Below, piece after piece: positions 9,364 to 17,390 of a stretch of DNA of 64,000 nucleotides. How positions within the stretch are numbered: the stretch's first letter is position 1; every line of letters starts with the position of its first letter. Source of the DNA: AP-15 sp963703855 (GTDB lineage Bacteria; Pseudomonadota; Alphaproteobacteria; ATCC43930; CGMCC-115725). The notes beneath the pieces are model-generated. The model made no database searches. It was given only the letters and a program-made list of their open reading frames with translations, and was not told the origin of the DNA. The position numbers and the translations under genes were made by a program. Location of the stretch: positions 124,001-188,000 of the forward strand of contig CAVPFW010000022.1 of NCBI GenBank assembly GCA_963703855.1. The letters run 5' to 3'.

Positions 9364-9570
9364 GTCTCCACCTCTATGGCAGCCGCTCGAGCGGGTTCGA
9401 AACCAGCAGATCGGCAGCGATAGGTCAAGCCCGATAGGCCGGTCGCCGGGCAGATGCCTCGACTGCCCTGCAAAACACAGACTGGGGACCGGCGAGCCGG
9501 AACCGGCTTCACACCGACCGGGTTCGCGTGTAGCTTAAAGTGTTTGTCTCCTTATAGCCTCGGGCCAGTC

Positions 9571-10776
9571 ATGCCGTTTCTTGCCGACCGTCTCGCTCGC
9601 GTCAAACCATCGCCGACGATGGCGATCACCGCCCTTGCCACCGAATTGAAGGCGGCCGGGCGCGACATCGTCAGCCTGTCGGTGGGCGAGCCCGATTTCG
9701 ACACGCCGCCGAATATCCAGGAGGCGGCAGTCGCGGCGATGCGCCGCGGCGAGACCCGCTACACCGTATTCGACGGCTCGATCGAGCTGAAGCGCGCGGT
9801 GGCGGCCAAGTTCAAGCGCGAGAACGATCTCGATTACGAGACCTCGCAGATCACGATCAGCTCGGGCGGCAAGCAGGTGCTCTACAACGCGATGGTCGCC
9901 ACCCTCAACCCCGGCGACGAGGTCGTGATCCCGGCGCCGTTCTGGGTCTCCTACCCGGAAATGGTGCTGCTGTCCGACGGCACCCCGGTGCCGGTGCCGT
10001 GCCCGCAGAACAACGGCTTCAAATTGCGCCCCGAGGATCTCGACACGGCGATCACGCCCCGGACCAAATGGCTGATCCTGAACTCGCCCTCGAACCCGAC
10101 GGGCGCGGCCTATACCGAGGCGGACCTGAAGGCGGTGGCTGAGGTGTTGTTGCGCCACCCGCAGGTCTGGGTCATGACCGACGACATGTACGAGCATCTC
10201 GTCTATGACGATTTCGAATACCGCACGATCGCCCAGGTCGAGCCGCGCCTTTACGACCGCACCCTGACGGTCAACGGCGTGTCGAAGGCCTATTGCATGA
10301 CCGGCTGGCGCATCGGCTACGGCGGCGGCCCCAAAGCTTTGATCAAGGCGATGGGCGCGATCCAGTCGAACTCGACCGCCAACCCGTGCTCGATCAGCCA
10401 GGCGGCGGCGATCGAGGCGTTGAACGGGCCGCAGGATTTCATCCCGGTCCACAACCGGAGCTTCAGGGAGCGGCGCGACCTCGTCGTCGACCTTCTGAAC
10501 CGGGTCCCCGGCCTGTTCTGCCCGCGGCCTGAGGGCGCCTTTTACGTCTACCCGTCCTGCGCCGGGGTCATCGGCAAGCGCACCGCCGCCGGCACGACGA
10601 TCGCGAACGACGAGGATTTCGCGCGTTATCTGTTGGAGGAGACCGGAGTCGCGGTCGTGCACGGCGCCGCCTTTGGCTTGTCGCCGCATTTCCGCATCTC
10701 CTACGCGGCCTCGACCGAGGTGTTGCGCGACGCTTGCACCCGCATCGACCGCGCCTGCCGCGCGCTCCAGGCCTGA
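9571..10776 (+). CDS. Pyridoxal-phosphate aminotransferase, aspartate aminotransferase type
   Basis: A class I/II aminotransferase of 401 residues (fold type I). Landmarks are SVGEPDFDTP (37-46), ETRYT (61-65), NSPSNPTG (171-178), TDDMYEHLVYD (203-213) and the Schiff-base lysine Lys239 in NGVSKAYCMTGWRIGY. The C-terminal FRISYA carries the Arg that binds the substrate carboxylate. These match the alphaproteobacterial AspAT Ib group, which makes aspartate from oxaloacetate and glutamate and sometimes acts on prephenate or arogenate. ATG 9571 is the start where family similarity begins; there is no strong ribosome site. It is monocistronic here. Confidence 0.9.
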   Translation: MPFLADRLARVKPSPTMAITALATELKAAGRDIVSLSVGEPDFDTPPNIQEAAVAAMRRGETRYTVFDGSIELKRAVAAKFKRENDLDYETSQITISSGGKQVLYNAMVATLNPGDEVVIPAPFWVSYPEMVLLSDGTPVPVPCPQNNGFKLRPEDLDTAITPRTKWLILNSPSNPTGAAYTEADLKAVAEVLLRHPQVWVMTDDMYEHLVYDDFEYRTIAQVEPRLYDRTLTVNGVSKAYCMTGWRIGYGGGPKALIKAMGAIQSNSTANPCSISQAAAIEALNGPQDFIPVHNRSFRERRDLVVDLLNRVPGLFCPRPEGAFYVYPSCAGVIGKRTAAGTTIANDEDFARYLLEETGVAVVHGAAFGLSPHFRISYAASTEVLRDACTRIDRACRALQA

Positions 10777-10936
10777 GCCGGACGCGTGGAAATCGCGGGC
10801 GGCGCTCCCCGGAGCCGGCATTCGCCAGATTTCGGTTGCCATCGGGCCGGCCGCCGGGCGACGATCGAAAACATAGATCGGGCGCCGCCGGGCCGCTGAC
10901 CCGCCGGGCGTCCGACGAGATGGTTGGAGGCGCCCT

Positions 10937-12964
10937 ATGGCGAATGCGATCGCGGCGCGTTGTGCCGCTTTGATCGGCCCGTATCTGTCGGGTAAGACGA
11001 CCCTGCTCGAAGCGCTGTTGTATGCGAGCGGCTCTACCGGCCGGCGCGGCACTGTGCGCGACGGCAACTCGGTCGGCGACCATGCCGCCGAGGCGCGCGC
11101 CCGGCAGATGTCGACCGAGCTCAATGTCGCGAATGCCGCCTTTCTCGGCGACCCGTGGACGATCCTCGACTGCCCGGGCTCGGTCGAGCTGCTGTACGAG
11201 GCGCAGGGCGCGCTGCTGGCCAGCGATGTGGCCGTCGTCGTCGTCGAGCCCGAGGTCGAGCGCGCGCTGACGATCAGCGCCCTGCTGCGCTTTCTCGACC
11301 AGCACACGATCCCGCACATGATCTTCATCAACAAGATGGACACCGCGAATGCGCGGGTGCGGGACGTGCTGGCCGCCCTGCAATCGGTGTCGAGCCGGCC
11401 GCTGGTGTTGCGCCAGGTGCCGTTGCGCGGCGAGGATTCCGAGATCACCGGATATGTCGACCTGGTCAGCGAGCGGGCCTACCGCTATCGGCCGGGCAAG
11501 GCCTCGGACCTGATCCAATTGCCGGATGATTTCTGGGACGAGGAACGGGCGACCCGCACCGGCCTCTTAGAAAAGCTCGCCGATTTCGACGACGCGCTGC
11601 TCGAGCAGCTGCTCGAGGAGGTCGAGCCGCCGAAGGAGGAAATCTACCGCCATCTGACCCAAACCCTAAAAGGCGGGCAGATCGTGCCGGTATTCCTCGG
11701 CTCGGGCCTCGCCGATTACGGCATACGCCGGCTGTGGAAGGCATTGCGGCACGAGACGCCGTCGACGCAGGAGACCGCTTCGCGGCTCGGGATCGCCGCC
11801 GAGGGCGAGCCGTTGGCCCAGGTGATCAAGACCTATCACCTGCCGCATACCGGCAAGCTGTCCTTGGCGCGGGTGTGGCGCGGGACGATCACCGAGGGCA
11901 TGGTGCTGAACGGCACCCGCGTCGCCGGCCTGCTGCGGGTGACCGGCGGGCAGCACGAAAAGCTCGCAGCCGCCCATGCCGGCGAGGTGGTCGGGCTGAC
12001 CCGCATGGAGGACATCGCCACCGGCGCGGTGCTGACCCCGTCGGGCAAGGCCGGCCCGTTGCCGCGGCCCGAGCGCCCGCAGCCGGTCTTCGGTCTCGCG
12101 ATCGCCTCGGAAAAGCGCGCCGACGACGTCAAATTGACCGGCGCCATCGGCAAGCTGGTCGAGGAGGACCCCACCCTCGAGCTCGACCAGAACGCCGACA
12201 CGCAGGAGATGGTGCTGTGGGGGCAAGGCGACATCCATCTGCAGATCGCGATGGACCGGCTGCGCACCCGGCATAACCTCGCGGTCACCGGCCGCCCTGC
12301 GGCGGTCCCCTACAAGGAGACGATCCGGCACGGGACCCAGCAGCATTCCCGCTTCAAGCGGCAGAGCGGCGGGCACGGGCAGTTCGCCGACGTGACCATC
12401 GAGGTCAAGGCGTTGCCGCGCGGCTCCGGTTTCACGTTTACCGACAGCGTCGTCGGTGGTGCGATCCCGCGCAACTACATCCCGGCGGTCGAGGAAGGGG
12501 TGGTCGAGGCCCTGCGCCACGGCCCGCTCGGCTTCCCGGTCGTCGATGTCGCGGTCACCTTGCTGACCGGCCAGTTCCACGCCGTCGACAGCTCGGACCA
12601 GGCGTTCAAGACCGCCGGGCGGCAGGGAGTGCAAGAGGCGCTGCCGAAATGCGAGCCGATGCTGCTCGAACCGATCGATTCGGTCGAGATCTCGGTGCCT
12701 AACGCCTTTACCGCGCGGGTGCAGCGGCTGGTCTCCGGGCGGCGCGGCCAGATCCTCGGCTACGACGCCAAGCCGGACTGGCCCGGCTGGGACGTGGTCA
12801 GCGCCCACATGCCGCAGAGCGAGCTGCACGACCTGATCGTCGAGCTGCGCTCCTTGACCTTGGGGGTCGGCAGCTTCGCCCATCGCTTCGACCATATGCA
12901 GGAGCTGAGCGGGAGACCGGCGGAAAAGGTCATGGCCTCGCGCACCGCCGACGCGGCACAGTAG
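10937..12964 (+). CDS. Elongation factor G-like translational GTPase (EF-G paralogue)
   Basis: A 675-residue protein with the complete EF-G domain order: G domain, beta barrel (about 290-385), domain III, domain IV with SGGHGQFADV, and an EF-G C-terminal domain. The P-loop is GPYLSGKT (14-21), and the base-specificity motif NKMD is at 132-135. The G3 motif reads DCPGS (78-82), so the catalytic His of DTPGH is replaced by Ser. The switch I region is short and lacks the usual T-rich effector sequence. It is therefore not the housekeeping FusA, which normally sits between rpsG and tuf. EF-G-like paralogues of this type exist in many proteobacteria, with poorly known roles. It stands alone; GGAGG precedes the ATG. 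Confidence 0.85.
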   Translation: MANAIAARCAALIGPYLSGKTTLLEALLYASGSTGRRGTVRDGNSVGDHAAEARARQMSTELNVANAAFLGDPWTILDCPGSVELLYEAQGALLASDVAVVVVEPEVERALTISALLRFLDQHTIPHMIFINKMDTANARVRDVLAALQSVSSRPLVLRQVPLRGEDSEITGYVDLVSERAYRYRPGKASDLIQLPDDFWDEERATRTGLLEKLADFDDALLEQLLEEVEPPKEEIYRHLTQTLKGGQIVPVFLGSGLADYGIRRLWKALRHETPSTQETASRLGIAAEGEPLAQVIKTYHLPHTGKLSLARVWRGTITEGMVLNGTRVAGLLRVTGGQHEKLAAAHAGEVVGLTRMEDIATGAVLTPSGKAGPLPRPERPQPVFGLAIASEKRADDVKLTGAIGKLVEEDPTLELDQNADTQEMVLWGQGDIHLQIAMDRLRTRHNLAVTGRPAAVPYKETIRHGTQQHSRFKRQSGGHGQFADVTIEVKALPRGSGFTFTDSVVGGAIPRNYIPAVEEGVVEALRHGPLGFPVVDVAVTLLTGQFHAVDSSDQAFKTAGRQGVQEALPKCEPMLLEPIDSVEISVPNAFTARVQRLVSGRRGQILGYDAKPDWPGWDVVSAHMPQSELHDLIVELRSLTLGVGSFAHRFDHMQELSGRPAEKVMASRTADAAQ

Positions 12965-13177
12965 CTGCTCTCGCCTCTGAGCAAGATTGGCCGAGTTGAT
13001 CCGCACCTGCGCTGCCGCACCGATTTTTCCCGCCCTCCCGACCAACAGGGTGGTCGCCTCCGGAATGCGCATCGGCCCAGCGGAGTCCGCTCGGGATCGC
13101 CGGCGCTCGCGAAAGCGTGACTTGGCGCCGGCCGCCGCCGCGCCAATTTAGGGGCGCAACGAGGTCAAGGTACGGCG

Positions 13178-14146
13178 ATGCTGATTCGGCGCAACAGGGG
13201 ATGGGAGCTTGGCGAGAGCGCGGCGACGCCGGAAGCGGTATTTCTGAGGCGCAGGGCGCTGCTCAAGGCGATGGCGATGGGCTCGATGCTCGCGCCCGGC
13301 TTGGCTGCGGCGATTGCGGCGCGGGCGGCGGACGCCGAAGATCCCTCGGCCGGTCTCTATCCGTTCAAGCGCAACCCGCGCTATACGCTCGATCGGCCGC
13401 TGACCGACGCGAAGTTCTCGACCAATTACAACAATTTCTACGAATTCGGCTCCGAGAAGTCGATCGCGTCCGACGCCCAGGCGCTGAAGATCCGGCCGTG
13501 GACGATCAGGATCGACGGGCTCGTCGAAAAACCGATGACCGTCGGCATCGACGATCTTTTAAAGAAGATGCCGCTCGAGGAACGGCTCTACCGCCACCGC
13601 TGCGTCGAAGCCTGGTCGATGGCGGTGCCGTGGAGCGGCTTCCCGATGGCGGCGTTCGTCGCGTTCGCCAAGCCGCTGGGTTCGGCGAAATACGTGCACA
13701 TGGAGACGTTTCTCGACGCCGCGCAGGCCCCGGGCCAGAAGCAGTTCTGGTACCCCTGGCCCTATGTCGAGGGCATCACCATGGCCGAGGCCGACAACGA
13801 GCTCGCCTTCATGGTGACCGGCATGTACGGCAAGCCGGTCCCCAAGCAGGACGGGGCGCCGCTGCGCCTGGTCTTGCCATGGAAATACGGGTTCAAGTCG
13901 GTCAAGTCGATCGTGCATGTCTCGTTCACCGACAAGCGGCCGGTGTCGTTCTGGGAAACCGTGCAGGGCGACGAGTACGGCTTTTGGGCGAACGTCAACC
14001 CCGAGGTGCCGCATCCGCGCTGGAGCCAGGCGACCGAGCGGGTGATCGGCGCCGACGAGCGGGTCCCGACCTTGAAATGGAACGGCTACGGCGAATACGT
14101 CGCCCATCTCTATGACGGGCTGCAGAGCGAGAGGCTGTTCGTCTGA
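13178..14146 (+). CDS. msrP: Protein-methionine-sulfoxide reductase catalytic subunit
   Basis: MsrP (YedY) is a periplasmic molybdopterin enzyme that repairs oxidised methionines in envelope proteins. The N terminus has a Tat-like signal with FLRRRALLK (22-30) followed by a hydrophobic stretch. The Moco-ligating Cys142 lies in YRHRCVEAWSM. Further blocks GFPMAAFV, KYVHMETF and the C-terminal HPRWSQA are typical. The length (322) is normal for the family. The usual partner, the heme membrane subunit MsrQ, is absent from both sides: the next gene is on the other strand and unrelated. Electrons must come from an MsrQ encoded elsewhere or from another donor. Confidence 0.9.
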   Translation: MLIRRNRGWELGESAATPEAVFLRRRALLKAMAMGSMLAPGLAAAIAARAADAEDPSAGLYPFKRNPRYTLDRPLTDAKFSTNYNNFYEFGSEKSIASDAQALKIRPWTIRIDGLVEKPMTVGIDDLLKKMPLEERLYRHRCVEAWSMAVPWSGFPMAAFVAFAKPLGSAKYVHMETFLDAAQAPGQKQFWYPWPYVEGITMAEADNELAFMVTGMYGKPVPKQDGAPLRLVLPWKYGFKSVKSIVHVSFTDKRPVSFWETVQGDEYGFWANVNPEVPHPRWSQATERVIGADERVPTLKWNGYGEYVAHLYDGLQSERLFV

Positions 14147-14244
14147 ACGGCATCGGTCCTTCGCCGACCGACGGCATCAGCGAGGCGACGGTGCGCTCGG
14201 CTGATATTCGAGCGGGTCGGTGCCGGCGCAGTTCAGCGGTGGTA

Positions 14245-14650
14245 CTAGTCGCGCTGTAGCACGCCGACCCCATGCCAGCCCCAATAGACGCAGTGCCGCT
14301 GGATCAGGCCGTCCCGGTTCAGCTCCATCGCCTCGACAAGGTCCATCTGGTCGCCCTCGGGCGTGTCGCGCGGATATTCCCAGACCAGGCGCTTGCCGTC
14401 GGTCAGAGTCCCGGTGCGATGGTACCGCCGCACCGGCGGCTTTCGCTCGGCGAGCTTGTCGAACAGCGGACGCAGCTCTTTGTGGCCGCGGAGCACGCCG
14501 GTCGCGGTGCCGAGGAGATGCGGGACGAGCGGGCTCTCAAACACCGCATCCGGCGCATAAAGCGCGAGCCGCGCCGCCGCGTCGTTGCGGGCGAGCGCCG
14601 TCCCAGGCGAAATACATCCGCTCGATCGGGGCGGCTTGGTCAGCGGTCAT
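14245..14650 (-). CDS. SnoaL/NTF2-like protein, frameshifted
   Basis: A small cone-fold (NTF2-like) protein, as in SnoaL-type cyclases and many uncharacterised nuclear-transport-factor-2 family proteins. The 5' part reads MTADQAAPIERMYFAWD from the ATG at 14650, behind GGAGG. The remainder (ALARNDAAARLALYAPDAVF, then the LVPHLLG and HRTGTLTDG segments) is in another frame. One extra base at about 14599 accounts for the shift. After repair the protein would be about 134 residues, normal for the family. The ending WHGVGVLQRD fits the last beta strand. No function can be given. Confidence 0.7.
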
Positions 14651-15180
14651 GTCGTCCTCCTCGGGTTGCTCACCACAGGCCGTCGCGAGCGTAGGGCCGG
14701 CTCCACAACGCGACGTGAAGCAGCACGCTCTTGGTCCAGGCCCGATGCATGCTTTCGACTTCGTCGGCGGCGTGGCCCTTGCCGGCAAGAAACCCCTTCG
14801 CGCCGATGACCACCGGAGCGACGAACGCAAACAGGTAGCGCAGCGGCACCCTGCGATATTGGGCATGGGGGACCTGCTCGATGTCGATTGATGTCAGGGC
14901 AGCGGCCGACCCGCCGGGCAATCGCGGCCGTCGAGAAAGGTTTCGGCCTCGCGATAGCAGGCACCTCCGGTTCGAGCGCCCCGGCCGCCGCACGGCCGAC
15001 AATCGTGTGCAACAGCCCGACCGCTTGCGGCCAAAACTGCTAGGCCGACGGCTCGGTTCCTCGCCCCCTCGCGATATGGGCGATGTGGGGACGCCCCGCC
15101 AAGCCGAATGCTTCGATCCCGGCCGAACTGCCGGGCGCCGCCGGCCGCCGGGAGCTGCCGCCCCAGCGGGCTACCACCCT
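14651..15180. other. Intergenic region with one weak open frame
   Basis: Between the SnoaL-like gene and gph, both on the minus strand. The only protein-like text is a short hydrophobic frame at 14670-14849, listed separately. The rest (14850-15180) gives only Arg/Pro/Ala-rich shadow frames and no clear repeat. Confidence 0.45.
14670..14849 (-). CDS. Possible short membrane protein or gene remnant
   Basis: From a GTG at 14849 the frame encodes about 60 residues: PLRYLFAFVAPVVIG is hydrophobic and membrane-like, followed by a soluble tail containing GKGHAADEVESMHRAW. The same frame stays open and protein-like upstream (IDIEQVPHAQY) without a legal start codon and without a ribosome site. It is either a degraded gene or one more frameshift. 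I do not recognise a family. Confidence 0.3.
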   Translation of the reverse strand: MPLRYLFAFVAPVVIGAKGFLAGKGHAADEVESMHRAWTKSVLLHVALWSRPYARDGLW

Positions 15181-15849
15181 TTAGGGATCGAGGCCGAGGC
15201 GGTCGAGGGCGGCCGGCAGCTCGGCAAAGCAATCGAGCAGCGCGTCGGCGCCGAGCTCCTCGGGGTCGATCCGAGCGTAGCCGTAACGCATCAGCACCAG
15301 GGGAAGCCCGGCGCCATGGGCCGCCGCCGCGTCGTTTTCGTTGTCCCCGATCATCGCCGCCCGGTCGGGCCGGGCGCCGAGCTCGCCGATCAGACGCAAC
15401 AGATGACCCGGATCGGGCTTTCTGACCGCGAAATGGTCGCCGCCGGCGATCCCGTCGAACAGCGGCAGCAGGCCGAGGCCTTCCAGCACCGTGACGGTCG
15501 CATGCTGCGGCTTGTTGGTGCAGATCGCGGTGCGATAGCCGCGCCGCCGCAATGCCGCCAGGGTCTCGGGCACCGCCGGGTAGGTTCGGGTCAGCCGTAC
15601 CGCGTCAGCCTCGTAGAGCTCGAGAAAGCGCGGCAGCGCGCTCGCCGATTCCGCCGGCTCGGCGGCGCTCGCCGCCAATGCCCGGGCGACCAAGGCCGGC
15701 ACGCCGTCGCCGATCATCCGTCTGACCTGCGGCAACGACAGCGGCTTGCACCTGCGCTCGCGCAGCATCTCGTTGAGCGCCGCGCGCAGGTCGGGCGCGC
15801 TGTCGACGAGCGTGCCGTCGAGATCGAAGACCAGCAGAAAGCGTTCCAT
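15181..15849 (-). CDS. gph: Phosphoglycolate phosphatase-like HAD hydrolase
   Basis: A HAD-superfamily phosphatase (222 residues) of the Gph branch, which removes phosphate from 2-phosphoglycolate made by Rubisco oxygenation or DNA repair. Motif I is FDLDGTLVDSAPDL (8-21), with the two catalytic aspartates; a helical cap follows. Motif II is ICTNKP, motif III is the Lys in RKPDPGHLL, and motif IV is GDNENDAAAA. The ATG at 15849 immediately precedes the family-conserved start. It is divergent from glmU across a short promoter region. Substrate assignment within HAD subfamily IA is always tentative. Confidence 0.8.
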   Translation of the reverse strand: MERFLLVFDLDGTLVDSAPDLRAALNEMLRERRCKPLSLPQVRRMIGDGVPALVARALAASAAEPAESASALPRFLELYEADAVRLTRTYPAVPETLAALRRRGYRTAICTNKPQHATVTVLEGLGLLPLFDGIAGGDHFAVRKPDPGHLLRLIGELGARPDRAAMIGDNENDAAAAHGAGLPLVLMRYGYARIDPEELGADALLDCFAELPAALDRLGLDP

Positions 15850-15941
15850 CACGACAAAGTCTGCGGGTTCGCGCCGTGCCGCGCAACCCGCAAGATGGCG
15901 GCCGGCGAGCCCCGGTCGCCGCGGCAACCTGAGCGGGGTTG

Positions 15942-15973
15942 TGCTATACTTTGCAACAATCTTTGTGTTGTAA
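15942..15973 (+). promoter_or_regulatory. Candidate extended -10 promoter and near-palindrome upstream of glmU
   Basis: TGC-TATACT at 15942-15950 fits an extended -10 element (TGnTATAAT); no good -35 box is present. It is followed by TTGCAACA (15951-15958) and TGTTGTAA (15966-15973), inverted repeats matching at 7 of 8 positions. This is the most AT-rich stretch between gph and glmU and is the likely start region for the glmU-glmS mRNA. Confidence 0.5.
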
Positions 15974-16034
15974 GGAGCGGCGCCGCTGCGCGACAGTGCG
16001 GGCGGGGGCTGACCTGTTTCAATCCGAGCCATCG

Positions 16035-17390
16035 ATGAGCCAACCTGGTTTCGCCGCCATCATCCTCGCCGCCGGCAGCGGCACCCGCATGAAATCCGCG
16101 ATCCCCAAAGTTCTGCACCCGGTCGCCGGCCGGCCGATGATCGCGCATCTGCTCGACGCCCTGCATCCGCTCTCCCCCGCAGCAACCGTCGTCGTGATCG
16201 GGCCGCGCATGGATGCGGTCGCCCGGCTGGTCGAGCCGGCGGAGAGCGTCGTGCAGGACCCGCCGCTCGGCACCGGCGACGCGGTCCGCGCCGGGCTCGC
16301 CGCCCTCGCCGGCCATCTCGCGCCCCAAGGCGAGATCGAGGATGTGCTGGTCCTGTTCGGCGACACGCCGCTCTTATCCACCGAAACCTTGGCGCGCCTC
16401 GTGGCCGAGCGGCGGCGGGAGGCGGCCGCAGTCCTGGCCGCGGGGATGCGGCCCCGCGACACTGCACCCTACGGGCGGTTCGTGGTGGCGGCCGACGGTA
16501 TGCTCGATCGCATCGTCGAGGCTGCCGAGGCTAATGCCGAAGAGCGCGCGATCGGCCTCGTCAACGGCGGCATCATGGCGATCGCGGCTTGCCACGCCCC
16601 GGGCCTGGTGGCGGCGCTCGGCCGCGACAACGCCAAGGGCGAGTTCTACCTGACCGACATCGTCCAGATAGCCCGCCGCCGCGGGCTCGCCTGCCGCGCG
16701 ATCGAGCTCCCGGCCGAGGAGCTGGTCGGCATCAACACCCGCGCCGACCTCGCCGCGGCCGAAGCACTGATGCAAGCCCGGCTGCGGCGCGCGGCGATGG
16801 CGGGCGGGGCCACCCTGGTGGCGCCGGACACTGTTTTTCTCAACGCCGACACCCGGCTCGGCCGCGATGTCGTGATCGAGCCGAACGTCGTCTTCGGCCC
16901 CGGGGTCGCGATCGGCGACGGCGCGCGCATCCGCTCGTTCTGCCATCTCGAGGGCGCCATGGTCGGGGCCGGCTCGATCGTCGGCCCGTTCGCGCGGCTG
17001 CGACCCGGCGCCGTGCTCGAAGCCGCGGTGCATGTCGGCAATTTCGTCGAGATCAAGGAGGCCCGTCTCGGCAAGGGCGCCAAGGCCAATCACCTCTCCT
17101 ATATCGGCGACAGCGAGATCGGCCCCCGCGCCAACATCGGCGCCGGCACGATCACCTGCAATTATGACGGCGTTAACAAGCACCGCACGACAATCGGCGA
17201 GGGCGCCTTTATCGGCTCCAACACCGCGCTGGTGGCGCCGGTCACGGTCGGCGCCGGGGCGATCGTCGCCGCCGGCAGCGTCGTCACCCGCGATGTCGAG
17301 GCGGACGCGCTGTCGATCGGCCGCGGGCAGCAGGTCGACAAGCCCGGCCGCGCCGCCGAGATCTGGGCCCGGCTACGGAGGAAATTCTGA
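16035..17390 (+). CDS. glmU: Bifunctional UDP-GlcNAc pyrophosphorylase / glucosamine-1-phosphate acetyltransferase
   Basis: GlmU acetylates glucosamine-1-phosphate and couples it to UTP, giving UDP-GlcNAc for peptidoglycan and lipid A. The N-terminal uridyltransferase domain begins with AAIILAAGSGTRMKS, the nucleotide-binding signature, and has FGDTPLL near 110. The C-terminal left-handed beta-helix shows hexapeptide repeats and the conserved YIGDSEIG, NIGAGTITCNYDG and GAFIGSNTALVAPV segments around the acetyl-CoA site. At 451 residues it is full length. Its TGA overlaps the glmS ATG by one base (TGATG), so the two are co-translated. This pairing is common in Alphaproteobacteria. Confidence 0.96.
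   Translation: MSQPGFAAIILAAGSGTRMKSAIPKVLHPVAGRPMIAHLLDALHPLSPAATVVVIGPRMDAVARLVEPAESVVQDPPLGTGDAVRAGLAALAGHLAPQGEIEDVLVLFGDTPLLSTETLARLVAERRREAAAVLAAGMRPRDTAPYGRFVVAADGMLDRIVEAAEANAEERAIGLVNGGIMAIAACHAPGLVAALGRDNAKGEFYLTDIVQIARRRGLACRAIELPAEELVGINTRADLAAAEALMQARLRRAAMAGGATLVAPDTVFLNADTRLGRDVVIEPNVVFGPGVAIGDGARIRSFCHLEGAMVGAGSIVGPFARLRPGAVLEAAVHVGNFVEIKEARLGKGAKANHLSYIGDSEIGPRANIGAGTITCNYDGVNKHRTTIGEGAFIGSNTALVAPVTVGAGAIVAAGSVVTRDVEADALSIGRGQQVDKPGRAAEIWARLRRKF

Noticed and set aside
9390..9405. GGTTCGAAACC resembling a tRNA T-loop
   Set aside because: The flanking bases do not form a T stem, and no acceptor or anticodon arms can be placed around it.
9430..9535. Possible riboswitch-like leader before the aminotransferase
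   Set aside because: There are GC-rich stems, but no conserved core of cobalamin, TPP, SAM or other known riboswitches could be recognised.
9535..11448. Long minus-strand frame opposite the aminotransferase and EF-G-like genes
   Set aside because: It has no motifs and the Arg/Ala/Gly-rich composition typical of antisense frames in GC-rich DNA.
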